In this document: positions 54,820 to 63,401 of the stretch, in pieces | How positions within the stretch are numbered: the stretch's first letter is position 1 | Layout: every line of letters starts with the position of its first letter | Assembly: GCF_006385555.1 (NCBI RefSeq) | Contig: NZ_CP041036.1 | Location: 1,736,001-1,800,000, forward strand | Direction of reading: 5' to 3' | DNA: 64,000 bases | Origin: Shewanella polaris | GTDB taxonomy: Bacteria; Pseudomonadota; Gammaproteobacteria; Enterobacterales; Shewanellaceae | The notes under the pieces: model-generated | Seen by the model: only the letters and a program-made list of their open reading frames with translations | Told to the model about the DNA's origin: nothing | The model's database searches: none | Translations under genes and position numbers: made by a program

Positions 54820-56289
54820 ATGCGCGCAATTGTGATTGGGTCGACTAAACATTTTTTATTTGCCGCATTTTATGGTGCCTTGGGTATCGCTTTAGCGTTG
54901 ATTATCACCGCCGTTTGGCTGCTTAATGCACGGCCTAATTTATCATTGTGGCACACAACACATCTTACCTCTGAATATCATCAACAGTCAGGCTTAACTG
55001 ATTTTAATCAATATTTACAATTAGAAGATAAACTATTTGCTGAAGTAGAGCAGCAAATTTACCGTCAATATCAACCTGAAATAGCATCTCCTATTAATCG
55101 TTATGAACGTAATAGCCTGTCTGATCCAGGGTTATGGCAGCAAAATTGGAACCGTTCATTCGAATGGCCAAACCCACAAGCAGAGTTTGGCTTATTATTA
55201 CTGCACGGTATGTCTGACTCACCTTATATGTTATCGCATATAGCTCAACATTATCAGCACCAGGCGCATGTATTAGGGTTACGTTTACCTGGACATGGAA
55301 CTATTCCTTCAGGATTAACCGATATTAACTGGCCTGATCTTGCTGGGGCGGTATCACTTGCTGTAGCGCATCTCTCTGCACAACTACCTAATAAACCGAT
55401 TTATGTGGTGGGATTTTCTACTGGAGCGGCATTAGCGTTAAATCATGAGCTAGAGAATATCAGCTTAGATAAACCTACGAGCTTTGATGGCATAATAATG
55501 TTATCGCCAGCCATTGGTCTAGCGCCTATTGCTGCAGGCGCTTACTGGCAAGCACAGTTAGGTAAGCTACTTGGACAAGATAAGTTGTATTGGAATAGCA
55601 TTCAAACTGAATACGATCCTTTCAAATATCAATCTTTTGCAGTTAATGCTGGCGATGTTGTTTACCAATTAACACAACGTAATCAGACTCTATTAGCATC
55701 ATTAACAGCACAACAATTTAATGCTATACCTGCAATATTAACGTTTCAGTCTGTCGTCGATGATACTGTTTCATCGCTGGCTGTGGTCGATTTGTTATAT
55801 CAAAGATTACCAGTAAAAAAAGATCATCAATTAGTGTTATTTGACGTGAATCGGACACGGAGTAACAACCAACTGCTGTTTCAGGATCCTTTGGCATCTT
55901 TTGCTCCCTTTTGGTTACCTGAACTGTTGCCGTACCGCTTAAGCTTAGTTGAGAATGATCCACAACATGATAATCAGGTGCAGGTGAGGGAGCTAACTGA
56001 TAAGTCGAAAACGGATGATGTATTAGCATTAAATTTAAATTGGCCTAAAGATGTGTATTCTTTATCCCATGTGGCGTTAAACTTTCCGATTGAAGATACG
56101 CTTTATGGGCCATTGCTCGATGATAATTCCGAAAAAATCCAAATAGGTAGAGCTATTTATCAAGGCGAACGAGGTATATTTAGTATATCGGGGAATGACA
56201 TGCTGCGTCAGAAATGGAATCCATTTTATCCATATATGATGTCTCGAATTGATGAGTTTACTCTTGGACATCAATCTGAGACACCATGA
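54820..56289 (+). CDS. Membrane-anchored alpha/beta hydrolase
   Basis: 489 residues. One transmembrane helix at about 12-35, then a periplasmic alpha/beta hydrolase: L-L-L-H-G-M-S-D-S-P-Y (oxyanion region), G-L-R-L-P-G-H-G-T and nucleophile elbow V-G-F-S-T-G-A-A. Likely acts on lipid or ester substrates in the periplasm; substrate unknown. ATG 54820 follows AAGG. Longer than simple hydrolases, with a C-terminal region of about 150 residues lacking clear homology. Confidence 0.85.
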   Translation: MRAIVIGSTKHFLFAAFYGALGIALALIITAVWLLNARPNLSLWHTTHLTSEYHQQSGLTDFNQYLQLEDKLFAEVEQQIYRQYQPEIASPINRYERNSLSDPGLWQQNWNRSFEWPNPQAEFGLLLLHGMSDSPYMLSHIAQHYQHQAHVLGLRLPGHGTIPSGLTDINWPDLAGAVSLAVAHLSAQLPNKPIYVVGFSTGAALALNHELENISLDKPTSFDGIIMLSPAIGLAPIAAGAYWQAQLGKLLGQDKLYWNSIQTEYDPFKYQSFAVNAGDVVYQLTQRNQTLLASLTAQQFNAIPAILTFQSVVDDTVSSLAVVDLLYQRLPVKKDHQLVLFDVNRTRSNNQLLFQDPLASFAPFWLPELLPYRLSLVENDPQHDNQVQVRELTDKSKTDDVLALNLNWPKDVYSLSHVALNFPIEDTLYGPLLDDNSEKIQIGRAIYQGERGIFSISGNDMLRQKWNPFYPYMMSRIDEFTLGHQSETP

Positions 56290-56334
56290 GACAGTAAACC
56301 ACTCAATATTAGTCGCTAATGGTATTAATAATAG

Positions 56335-57091
56335 TTTGGTTATGTCCTTGTTGCTTTGCTTTGCTTGGTAGAGGTTCTCATCCGCGACTTTAATTCACTT
56401 ATCGAGTTCAGCTTCATAATCAGCTTTTGCCGTAATAACACCAATACTGACAGTTACATTAAATGACTGTTTATCTTCGGGTGATGTGAATGTCAATTGT
56501 GACAGTGTTTCTCTAAAGCCATCGAGATGATGTTCAATATGTAAGATGTTGGACAAAGGCAGAATAAGCAAAAATTCCTCACCGCTGTAACGGGCCGCAA
56601 TATCAATGTCACGTTTAAAATATTTCTGTAATAATTGCGACACGTTCCGTAAACACTCATCTCCAGCTAAATGACCATAATTGTCATTCACCTTTTTAAA
56701 GAAATCTAAATCAAGCAATACAACCGTTATGCTCTGTTTGCTGCGCAAACAAAAATCCACTAATTCACCAAATTTACGTTCAGCAAAACGACGATTATAT
56801 AAGCCAGTTCAGTGAGCTTCTTATTAGCATAACCTAAAAATAATGCTTCAATCCCCAAAAACAAATACACATGCGGGCTATCTTATATCAACATTAATTC
56901 TGTAGATGCCATCATGGCTGTCAAAAATGCGTACCAAGGATCCAAACGGCTGCAATGACAGTGACCGTGTTACCTAATACAAATTGGATGTTGGCGAAAA
57001 ATTGTATTGGATGACAATTGATGATAAATCCGATTACTCCTAAAAGAATCGAGAATAATAGGTGTTGTTGATTAATCCGTGGCAACGTCAA
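56335..57091 (-). pseudogene. Decayed membrane-anchored diguanylate cyclase
   Basis: Several fragments in the minus direction make one former gene. From TTG 57091 with AAGGA upstream: L-P-R-I-N-Q-Q-H and helices of a membrane sensor domain up to a stop near 56925. In another frame: L-T-A-M-M-A-S-T-E-L, an in-frame stop, then V-Y-L-F-L-G-I-E-A-L-F-L-G-Y-A-N-K-K. Then T-G-L-Y-N-R-R-F and a GGDEF core with S-G-E-E-F (56395-56812), cut by a TGA at 56395-56397; the frame beyond it still reads V-A-D-E-N-L-Y-Q-A-K. At least two frameshifts and two stops, so no product is expected. Confidence 0.85.
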
Positions 57092-57214
57092 AAAATATCC
57101 TTAATTATTTGTATTCTAAAAAATTTACTTCTATCTAAGTACTTATCTCTGGAAATAGTACAGATTTCAACGCAAACGGAAATTTTTTACTCGCAAATAT
57201 CCCTTTTTATCTTT
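57092..57214. other. Gap between decayed cyclase and symporter promoter region
   Basis: No supported gene; the 68-residue plus-strand frame at 57062-57268 overlaps the pseudogene end and has no coding character. Confidence 0.4.
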
Positions 57215-57230
57215 TGTGATGCAGATCCCA
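57215..57230 (+). promoter_or_regulatory. CRP-like site upstream of symporter operon
   Basis: TGTGA-N6-TCCCA, 9 of 10 core matches, about 220 bp before the DUF4212 gene. Acetate uptake operons are CRP-dependent in related bacteria; here inferred. Confidence 0.5.
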
Positions 57231-57251
57231 ATCTTTTAATGGCGAAATCTT

Positions 57252-57379
57252 GTTCGACCTTGGTCTAATTCAATTGAAGAAACAACAAGTTATTTTTAAT
57301 TTGTTATTTTTAACATCCTGTTTTATATAGTATTTTATGTTTTACGTTAACGTTTGTTAATTAAGTACGACTAAGGTCT
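57252..57379 (+). promoter_or_regulatory. Two copies of a GAC-N4-GTC operator-like word
   Basis: GTTCGACCTTGGTCT (57252-57266) and GTACGACTAAGGTCT (57365-57379) agree at 11 of 15 positions and each contains the inverted repeat GAC-N4-GTC. They start 113 bp apart before the symporter genes. Candidate sites for a LuxR-type regulator; the regulator is not in the window. Confidence 0.45.
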
Positions 57380-57449
57380 TGATTGTGGTGCCCCCCTGAG
57401 TTGCTAAATTAACTATGACTTTAGAAAAAATAACTTATGGGGAGTCACA

Positions 57450-57716
57450 ATGAGTTTTGAAAATAACGATAAGGCAGCGGGTTACTGGCGTGAGAATTTA
57501 CGTTTAGTACTTAGCTTGCTTGCAATTTGGGCTGCAGTGTCATTTGGCTGCGGTATTTTATTAGTAGATGTGTTAAACGAAATTACCTTTATGGGATTCA
57601 AACTGGGTTTCTGGTTTGCGCAGCAGGGTGCAATGTATGTATTCGTGGCGCTGATTTTTGTTTATGTAGCGAAAGCTAATACATTAGACAAAAAATACAA
57701 TGTTCAGGAAGACTAA
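57450..57716 (+). CDS. DUF4212 small subunit of a sodium:solute symporter
   Basis: 88 residues with two membrane helices. W-x-E-N-L-R and F-W-F-A-Q-Q-G are characteristic of DUF4212, always encoded just ahead of the matching symporter. GGGGAG precedes the ATG. Gap to the symporter is 12 bp. Confidence 0.9.
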   Translation: MSFENNDKAAGYWRENLRLVLSLLAIWAAVSFGCGILLVDVLNEITFMGFKLGFWFAQQGAMYVFVALIFVYVAKANTLDKKYNVQED

Positions 57717-57728
57717 GGAGCACTAAAA

Positions 57729-59447
57729 ATGGATGTTCAAACATTAACATATATAATTGTCGGCGCGACTTTTGCGCTGTACATCGGGATCGCCATTTGG
57801 TCTCGTGCAGGTTCAACTAAAGAGTTTTACGTTGCAGGTGGTGGCGTTCACCCTGTTTTGAACGGTATGGCAACTGCAGCCGACTGGATGTCAGCAGCTT
57901 CGTTTATATCATTAGCCGGTATTGTATCTTTTACCGGTTATGATGGCTCAGTTTATCTAATGGGTTGGACGGGCGGTTACGTACTATTAGCCTTATGTAT
58001 GGCACCTTATTTACGCAAATTTGGTAAATTTACGGTACCAGATTTTATTGGTGATCGTTACTACTCACAGACAGCACGAACTGTAGCTGTTATTTGTGCC
58101 ATCTTTATTTGTTTTACTTACATTGCAGGGCAAATGCGTGGTGTTGGCGTGGTATTTTCTCGCTTCTTAGAAGTTGACGTTGAAACAGGCGTGTACATTG
58201 GTATGGCAGTGGTGTTCTTTTATGCTGTATTAGGTGGCATGAAAGGGATTACTTACACACAGGTAGCACAATACTGCGTACTTATTTTTGCATTTATGGT
58301 TCCTGCTATCTTCATCTCTGTAATGATGACGGGTCATATATTACCGCAAATTGGTTTTGGCGCTGAGATGATTGATGCCGCAGGTAATGGTACGGGAGTG
58401 TTCTTACTCGATAAACTCGATGGGTTATCGGCAGAGCTTGGGTTCTCCCAATATACCGAAGGCTCCAAATCGATGATTGATGTGTTCTTTATTACCGGTG
58501 CTTTAATGTTTGGTACAGCGGGCTTGCCTCATGTAATTGTACGTTTCTTTACTGTTCCTAGAGTAAAAGATGCACGTATTTCAGCGGGCTGGGCATTAGT
58601 GTTTATTGCTATTATGTATACCACTATTCCTGCATTGTCTGCATTCTCTCGCGTTAATATGATTGAAACCATCAATGGACCAGAATCGACTGGCGTGCCT
58701 TATGAAACTGCGCCAACTTGGATTAAAAACTGGGAAAAAACAGGGTTAATTAAGTGGGAAGATAAGAACAACGATGGCAAGATTTTTTACACCAATGGTG
58801 ATAAAAATGAGATGAACATTGACCGAGATATTATGGTTCTTGCTACGCCTGAAATTGCTAACCTTCCAGCATGGGTTATTGCATTAGTGGCTGCGGGTGG
58901 TTTAGCCGCTGCACTGTCTACATCAGCTGGTCTACTATTGGTTATTTCAACGTCTGTGTCGCATGATTTACTCAAGAAAAATCTTATGCCGGATATTTCG
59001 GATAAGAAAGAGTTAATGTATGCACGAATAGCCGCAGGTTTTGGGGTTGTTATGGCGGGTTACTTTGGTATTAATCCTCCTGGATTTGTAGCGGCGGTGG
59101 TGGCCATTGCATTTGGTCTTGCTGCAGCCTCGTTATTCCCTGCTATTATTATGGGCATTTTCTCTAGAACCATGAATAAAGAAGGTGCTATTTCGGGCAT
59201 GGTGATCGGGTTATTATTTACTGCTAGTTATATTATGTACTTCAAGTTTATTAATCCGGCAGCCAACTCAGCTGAAAATTGGTTCTTCGGTATTTCACCT
59301 GAAGGTATTGGTATGGTGGGAATGATGGTTAACTTTGGTGTCGCTTTTGCTGTCAGTAAAGTCACTACTAAAATTCCTGACGAAATAGTCGCGATGGTTG
59401 AGTCGATTCGTTTCCCTAAAGGGTCAGGTGAAGCACACGATCATTAA
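57729..59447 (+). CDS. Sodium:solute symporter (acetate/ActP-like, VC_2705 subfamily)
   Basis: 572 residues with about 13 membrane helices. Conserved segments include Y-V-A-G-G-G-V-H, A-A-D-W-M-S-A-A-S-F, G-T-A-G-L-P-H-V and A-L-S-T-S-A-G-L. The DUF4212-linked SSS subfamily transports acetate or similar short carboxylates; the substrate here is inferred. A hairpin-type terminator follows. Confidence 0.9.
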   Translation: MDVQTLTYIIVGATFALYIGIAIWSRAGSTKEFYVAGGGVHPVLNGMATAADWMSAASFISLAGIVSFTGYDGSVYLMGWTGGYVLLALCMAPYLRKFGKFTVPDFIGDRYYSQTARTVAVICAIFICFTYIAGQMRGVGVVFSRFLEVDVETGVYIGMAVVFFYAVLGGMKGITYTQVAQYCVLIFAFMVPAIFISVMMTGHILPQIGFGAEMIDAAGNGTGVFLLDKLDGLSAELGFSQYTEGSKSMIDVFFITGALMFGTAGLPHVIVRFFTVPRVKDARISAGWALVFIAIMYTTIPALSAFSRVNMIETINGPESTGVPYETAPTWIKNWEKTGLIKWEDKNNDGKIFYTNGDKNEMNIDRDIMVLATPEIANLPAWVIALVAAGGLAAALSTSAGLLLVISTSVSHDLLKKNLMPDISDKKELMYARIAAGFGVVMAGYFGINPPGFVAAVVAIAFGLAAASLFPAIIMGIFSRTMNKEGAISGMVIGLLFTASYIMYFKFINPAANSAENWFFGISPEGIGMVGMMVNFGVAFAVSKVTTKIPDEIVAMVESIRFPKGSGEAHDH

Positions 59448-59469
59448 ACTGCTGTAATCAACACTGTTT

Positions 59470-59495
59470 AAAAAGAGCGCTTAGGCGCTCTTTTT
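59470..59495. terminator. Terminator after symporter
   Basis: GAGCGC-TTAG-GCGCTC stem with flanking A5 and T5, 23 bp past the symporter stop. Confidence 0.88.
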
Positions 59496-59578
59496 GTTGG
59501 GCTTTAGTCCTATAGCAGATAAGCGAAACGCTTTGCTATAGTGATATTGTTCGCTTATGCACAATAGGGAAATGATTA

Positions 59579-61426
59579 ATGGATGCCAGCGAGTTACAAC
59601 CAGTAGAGCAGTTTTTAGCGGCTCATTCACCGTTTGATTCATTACCCGTTGATGTGATCCAACGGTGCGCAAAATTGATTACAGTTGGTTATTACAGTAA
59701 AGCCTCTGCATTTGTTGAGTTTGATAAAGACAATCCTAAATTATACATTGTACGTAGTGGCGCATTTGAAGTGCGCGATCCCGAAGGGGTGCTGGTTGAT
59801 AGAGTCGCAGAAGGCGAATGTTTTGGATTTTCCACCTTATTATCTGGTGAGAAAGTGGTTAATAAAGTAGCCATTCTTGAAGACAGTTTAGTTTATCATT
59901 TACCACAATCCGTGTTTGCCAAATTGCGTTCCGAGCATCGAAGCTTTGATCAGTTTTTTGCCCGTGCTTTTGCTAAACGCTTGCGCAATGAAGCTAAATT
60001 TACTGCTAAAGACTTGACTGCAACTAGTCGTATTACTTCAATTATGTCATCTCAGCCCATTATGATTGATGCGCATGCCAGTGTGATGGATGCAGCTAAA
60101 ATGATGCGTGAGCACAGAGTGTCATCGGTGTTAGTTACCGATAACCGAAAATTAACCGGTATATTGACTGACCGGGACTTACGTAATCGTGTCATTGCTG
60201 AAGGATTAGATGTTAATACACTGGTGAGTCAAGCTATGACAATCAATCCAGTGACAACTCACGCTAATGCGTTAGTGTTCGAAACAATGTTGGCGATGAG
60301 CGAGCATAATATTCACCACTTACCAGTAGTTGATGGTAGTCATGCGTTAGGGATGATCACTAGCACTGATATATTACGCTCTCAAAGCTCTCAGCCACTT
60401 TTGCTTATTGGCGAAATAGGGCGACAAGGTAACATAGAAAAACTTATTCAAGTGAGTAAACAGATCCCATTACTATTACAAAACCTAATTAGTGCCGATG
60501 CCAGAGCAGAAGAGATTGGTCGGGTATTAACCTCAGTAACCGATGCATTAACTCGTCGTCTTATTGAGCTGAACCAACAGATTTTAGGACAGGCTCCGAT
60601 GGCGTTTTGTTGGTTGGCTTTTGGTTCCCAAGGTCGCCAAGATCAAGTGGCCTGTTCGGATCAAGACAATGGTTTATTACTTGCTCACGAGCCTGATGAA
60701 TTCGCTGCTGCTTATTTTGAAACCTTAACCAAAGCAGTCTGTAAGGGATTAGATGAATGTGGTTATATTTATTGTCCCGGCGACATTATGGCGCAAAATC
60801 CTAAATGGCGATTATCACTGGTGAAATGGAAAGGGCTGTTTTCAAAATGGGTTAATACCCCAGAACCAAAAGCCTTAATGCATGCCAGTATTTTTTTCGA
60901 TATGCGATCAGTATTTGGGCCACAGAATTTATTTAGTGAACTTCAAGATGATGTTTTAGCCTCAACAAAAAATAACGATATCTTTCTGGCTGGCATGGCG
61001 GGTAATTCGCTTACAGAATCTCCACCACTGGGATTTTTTAGAAAGTTTGTTCTTGAGCGTGATGGAACAGAAGTTAAAGGCATGGATTTAAAGCATAAGG
61101 GCAGTGCGTTAATTAATGACATTGCTAGAGTGTATGCGTTAAGTGCAGGGATAAAAGAGGTGAATACTGCCAAACGAATTAGAGTATTGATGGACTCGAA
61201 TATTATGAATCGTAAAGATGCCCTTAACTTGGCGGATGCCCATGAGTTTATTGCGCATATGCGTTTAGCTAATCAAGGTTACCAAGCGACCAATAATTTA
61301 CCTGTTAATAATTTTTTAAAACCACAACATCTTTCTTCATTAATGCGTCATCAACTGCGTGATGCTTTTAAAGTGGTCCATGATGCACAAGCTGGTATAA
61401 AACTTAAGTTTATGAGGAGTTTTTAG
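59579..61426 (+). CDS. cNMP-binding / CBS / DUF294 nucleotidyltransferase-like protein
   Basis: 615 residues: a cyclic-nucleotide-binding domain at about 15-130, two CBS domains at about 150-275, then a DUF294 nucleotidyltransferase domain with A-F-G-S-Q-G-R-Q-D-Q and the metal motif S-D-Q-D-N, and a DUF294 C-terminal helical domain. GlnD-like architecture suggests regulated nucleotidyl transfer, but target and ligand are unknown. In Vibrio, Shewanella and Pseudomonas this gene sits between an acetate symporter and a DnaQ-like exonuclease, as here. Confidence 0.9.
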   Translation: MDASELQPVEQFLAAHSPFDSLPVDVIQRCAKLITVGYYSKASAFVEFDKDNPKLYIVRSGAFEVRDPEGVLVDRVAEGECFGFSTLLSGEKVVNKVAILEDSLVYHLPQSVFAKLRSEHRSFDQFFARAFAKRLRNEAKFTAKDLTATSRITSIMSSQPIMIDAHASVMDAAKMMREHRVSSVLVTDNRKLTGILTDRDLRNRVIAEGLDVNTLVSQAMTINPVTTHANALVFETMLAMSEHNIHHLPVVDGSHALGMITSTDILRSQSSQPLLLIGEIGRQGNIEKLIQVSKQIPLLLQNLISADARAEEIGRVLTSVTDALTRRLIELNQQILGQAPMAFCWLAFGSQGRQDQVACSDQDNGLLLAHEPDEFAAAYFETLTKAVCKGLDECGYIYCPGDIMAQNPKWRLSLVKWKGLFSKWVNTPEPKALMHASIFFDMRSVFGPQNLFSELQDDVLASTKNNDIFLAGMAGNSLTESPPLGFFRKFVLERDGTEVKGMDLKHKGSALINDIARVYALSAGIKEVNTAKRIRVLMDSNIMNRKDALNLADAHEFIAHMRLANQGYQATNNLPVNNFLKPQHLSSLMRHQLRDAFKVVHDAQAGIKLKFMRSF

Positions 61427-62115
61427 TGTCTAATTTGTGGTGGATAAAAGTCGTGTTGTGGCGTAACAAAATTACCACTTTACCTTCGTCACTCAATTCT
61501 TATTTAGAAGCAATCACTCCAGCATTAACAAAACCATTTTTCGATGCGCCACTCATGGCAATCGATTTAGAAATGACAGGATTGGATCCCATCAATGATC
61601 AAGTCATTAGTATTGGCATGGTACCGATTATCAAGGGCGTTATTCCACTAGAGAAAGCACAACATATGATGATTGCAATTAACGGTAGTGTCGGTCATAG
61701 CGCGACGGTTCACGGTATTGTTGATAATCAATTGAATATGGCATTAACGTTAGACGAGGCCATTGACTGGTTTTTATCACAAACTAAAGGCTATATTTTG
61801 GTGGCTCATCATGCACCGTTAGATATACAGTTTATTCAACAGCAGTTAATACGCTGCTTTGGTCAATCTATTCCGTTAGTGTTTATTGATACGCTAGCAA
61901 TAGAAAAGAAACGTTGTTTAATGCAACAACCTGTATTAAAGGAAGGTTCGCTACGATTAGGGGCGAGTCGAGAACGATATCATTTACCTGTTTATTCGGC
62001 GCACAATGCGCTTGTCGATGCACTATCATGTGCTGAATTATTGTTGGCTCAAGTGGCAGCGATGGGCGATATTAAAAAATTATATGTTAAAGACTTAATC
62101 AAGGTGTCTGCTTAG
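61426..62115 (+). CDS. DnaQ-like 3'-5' exonuclease (DEDDh)
   Basis: 229 residues. Starts at GTG 61426 sharing a base with the preceding TAG. Exonuclease motifs: A-I-D-L-E-M-T-G-L (DxE), H-H-A-P-L-D and H-N-A-L-V-D (His and Asp of DEDDh). No polymerase partner domain. Probably a stand-alone nuclease co-expressed with the DUF294 protein; substrate unknown. Confidence 0.9.
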   Translation: MSNLWWIKVVLWRNKITTLPSSLNSYLEAITPALTKPFFDAPLMAIDLEMTGLDPINDQVISIGMVPIIKGVIPLEKAQHMMIAINGSVGHSATVHGIVDNQLNMALTLDEAIDWFLSQTKGYILVAHHAPLDIQFIQQQLIRCFGQSIPLVFIDTLAIEKKRCLMQQPVLKEGSLRLGASRERYHLPVYSAHNALVDALSCAELLLAQVAAMGDIKKLYVKDLIKVSA

Positions 62116-62120
62116 CAAAT

Positions 62121-62150
62121 AAAAAAGCCAATCATCGAGACTGGCTTTTT
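62121..62150. terminator. Bidirectional terminator between exonuclease and FabH-like gene
   Basis: AAAAAGCCA and TGGCTTTTT arms with an 11-base loop that can pair further (TC/GA), between convergent genes. Confidence 0.85.
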
Positions 62151-62169
62151 ATTAGATACTGAATAAAGC

Positions 62170-63252
62170 TTATTTTGGGTTATTAGCTTTATTGAAAAAA
62201 TAGTCAACTGCAGGTTTAATCAATTCAAGTGCGGTTTTATCACAAGGTGGTAAATTTGCATCACTTACTGAGATAGGGGTTATTCTTTCTCCCCATTTAA
62301 ATAGTACAGCTGCAGAGGTTAATCCTGCACCAAATGCACATGATAAAATCGTTTGTCCAGGGACAATTTTACCCTGTGATAATGCATCACAAATCGCAAT
62401 CGGGATAGTTGCAGCAGATGTATTGCCATAGTCAGCGATATTAACGAAAGCTTTTTCTTTCGGAATTTTCATCCGGCTTATTAATGTATCAATAATTCGT
62501 TCATTTGCTTGGTGCGGTATAACAAAATCGACATCATCGATACTCATTCCGCATTTTTCTAATACTGTATTGCTTAAACTACCCATGCCATGAATAGCAC
62601 GTTTAAACACATCTTGACCATTAATGTGGATATAAAAATCTAATGAGTCTGTATCCAATCTATCCATCTTGGAACCAAAGTCAGACTTTAAAATGTCACG
62701 ACCTTCTGGATCATTATTTATCTCATAACCTAATACGCCACCAGGTTGATTGCTAGCTTCAAGGACCACTGCACCCGCTCCGTCACCAAATAAAACAGCT
62801 GTTTCGCGGCGGGACCAGTCTAAGTAAAACGATAAACGTTCAGCACCAATAATGAGAATTTTTTTACTTTGACCACTTTTAATCATTGAACTGGCTAAAC
62901 CAACGCCATACAAAAATCCACTGCAAGCGGCGTTAATGTCAAATGCACCACATGTTGCACCAATATCGGCTTGTACTTTTGATGCAATATTGGGGATTAA
63001 AGTATCAGGACTAGCGGTTGCTAAAATAATTAAATCCAGTTCACAGCCATCAATCCCTGCAGCAGCAAGTGCATGCTTAGCGGCTACCGATGCCATTTCA
63101 GAAGTATTAACATGACTAATATTACGCTTACTGATGCCAGTACGTGTCTTAATCCATTCATCGGTTGTTTCCATGAATGTGGCTAAATCTTCATTGGTTA
63201 ATGTTGCGGGTGGAACAGACTTACCCCAACCGGTAATATGTGCATACTGCAT
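62170..63252 (-). CDS. FabH-like 3-oxoacyl-ACP synthase III
   Basis: 360 residues, a condensing enzyme with catalytic triad Cys in A-A-C-S-G-F, His in I-P-H-Q-A-N and Asn in Y-G-N-T-S-A. I choose ATG 63252 (M-Q-Y-A-H-I-T-G-W-G). It lies alone rather than in a plsX-fabH-fabD cluster, and carries about 35 extra C-terminal residues, so it is probably a second paralogue with a special starter unit. Possible roles: branched or long-chain acyl start, or a polyketide-like product. Preceded by the GntR gene in the same direction. Confidence 0.88.
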   Translation of the reverse strand: MQYAHITGWGKSVPPATLTNEDLATFMETTDEWIKTRTGISKRNISHVNTSEMASVAAKHALAAAGIDGCELDLIILATASPDTLIPNIASKVQADIGATCGAFDINAACSGFLYGVGLASSMIKSGQSKKILIIGAERLSFYLDWSRRETAVLFGDGAGAVVLEASNQPGGVLGYEINNDPEGRDILKSDFGSKMDRLDTDSLDFYIHINGQDVFKRAIHGMGSLSNTVLEKCGMSIDDVDFVIPHQANERIIDTLISRMKIPKEKAFVNIADYGNTSAATIPIAICDALSQGKIVPGQTILSCAFGAGLTSAAVLFKWGERITPISVSDANLPPCDKTALELIKPAVDYFFNKANNPK

Positions 63253-63401
63253 AAGAATTCTCTCAATACGTTTCAATAGTTAATAAAATTTAATTTCAAC
63301 ATCAATAGTTTGGCTTTCAAATTAAACTGAGAAGCTCTTGATGGCAAGTTTTTGAAAATATGGACTTAAATAGTCGTTACTAAGATTTGCTATTGTTTTT
63401 A

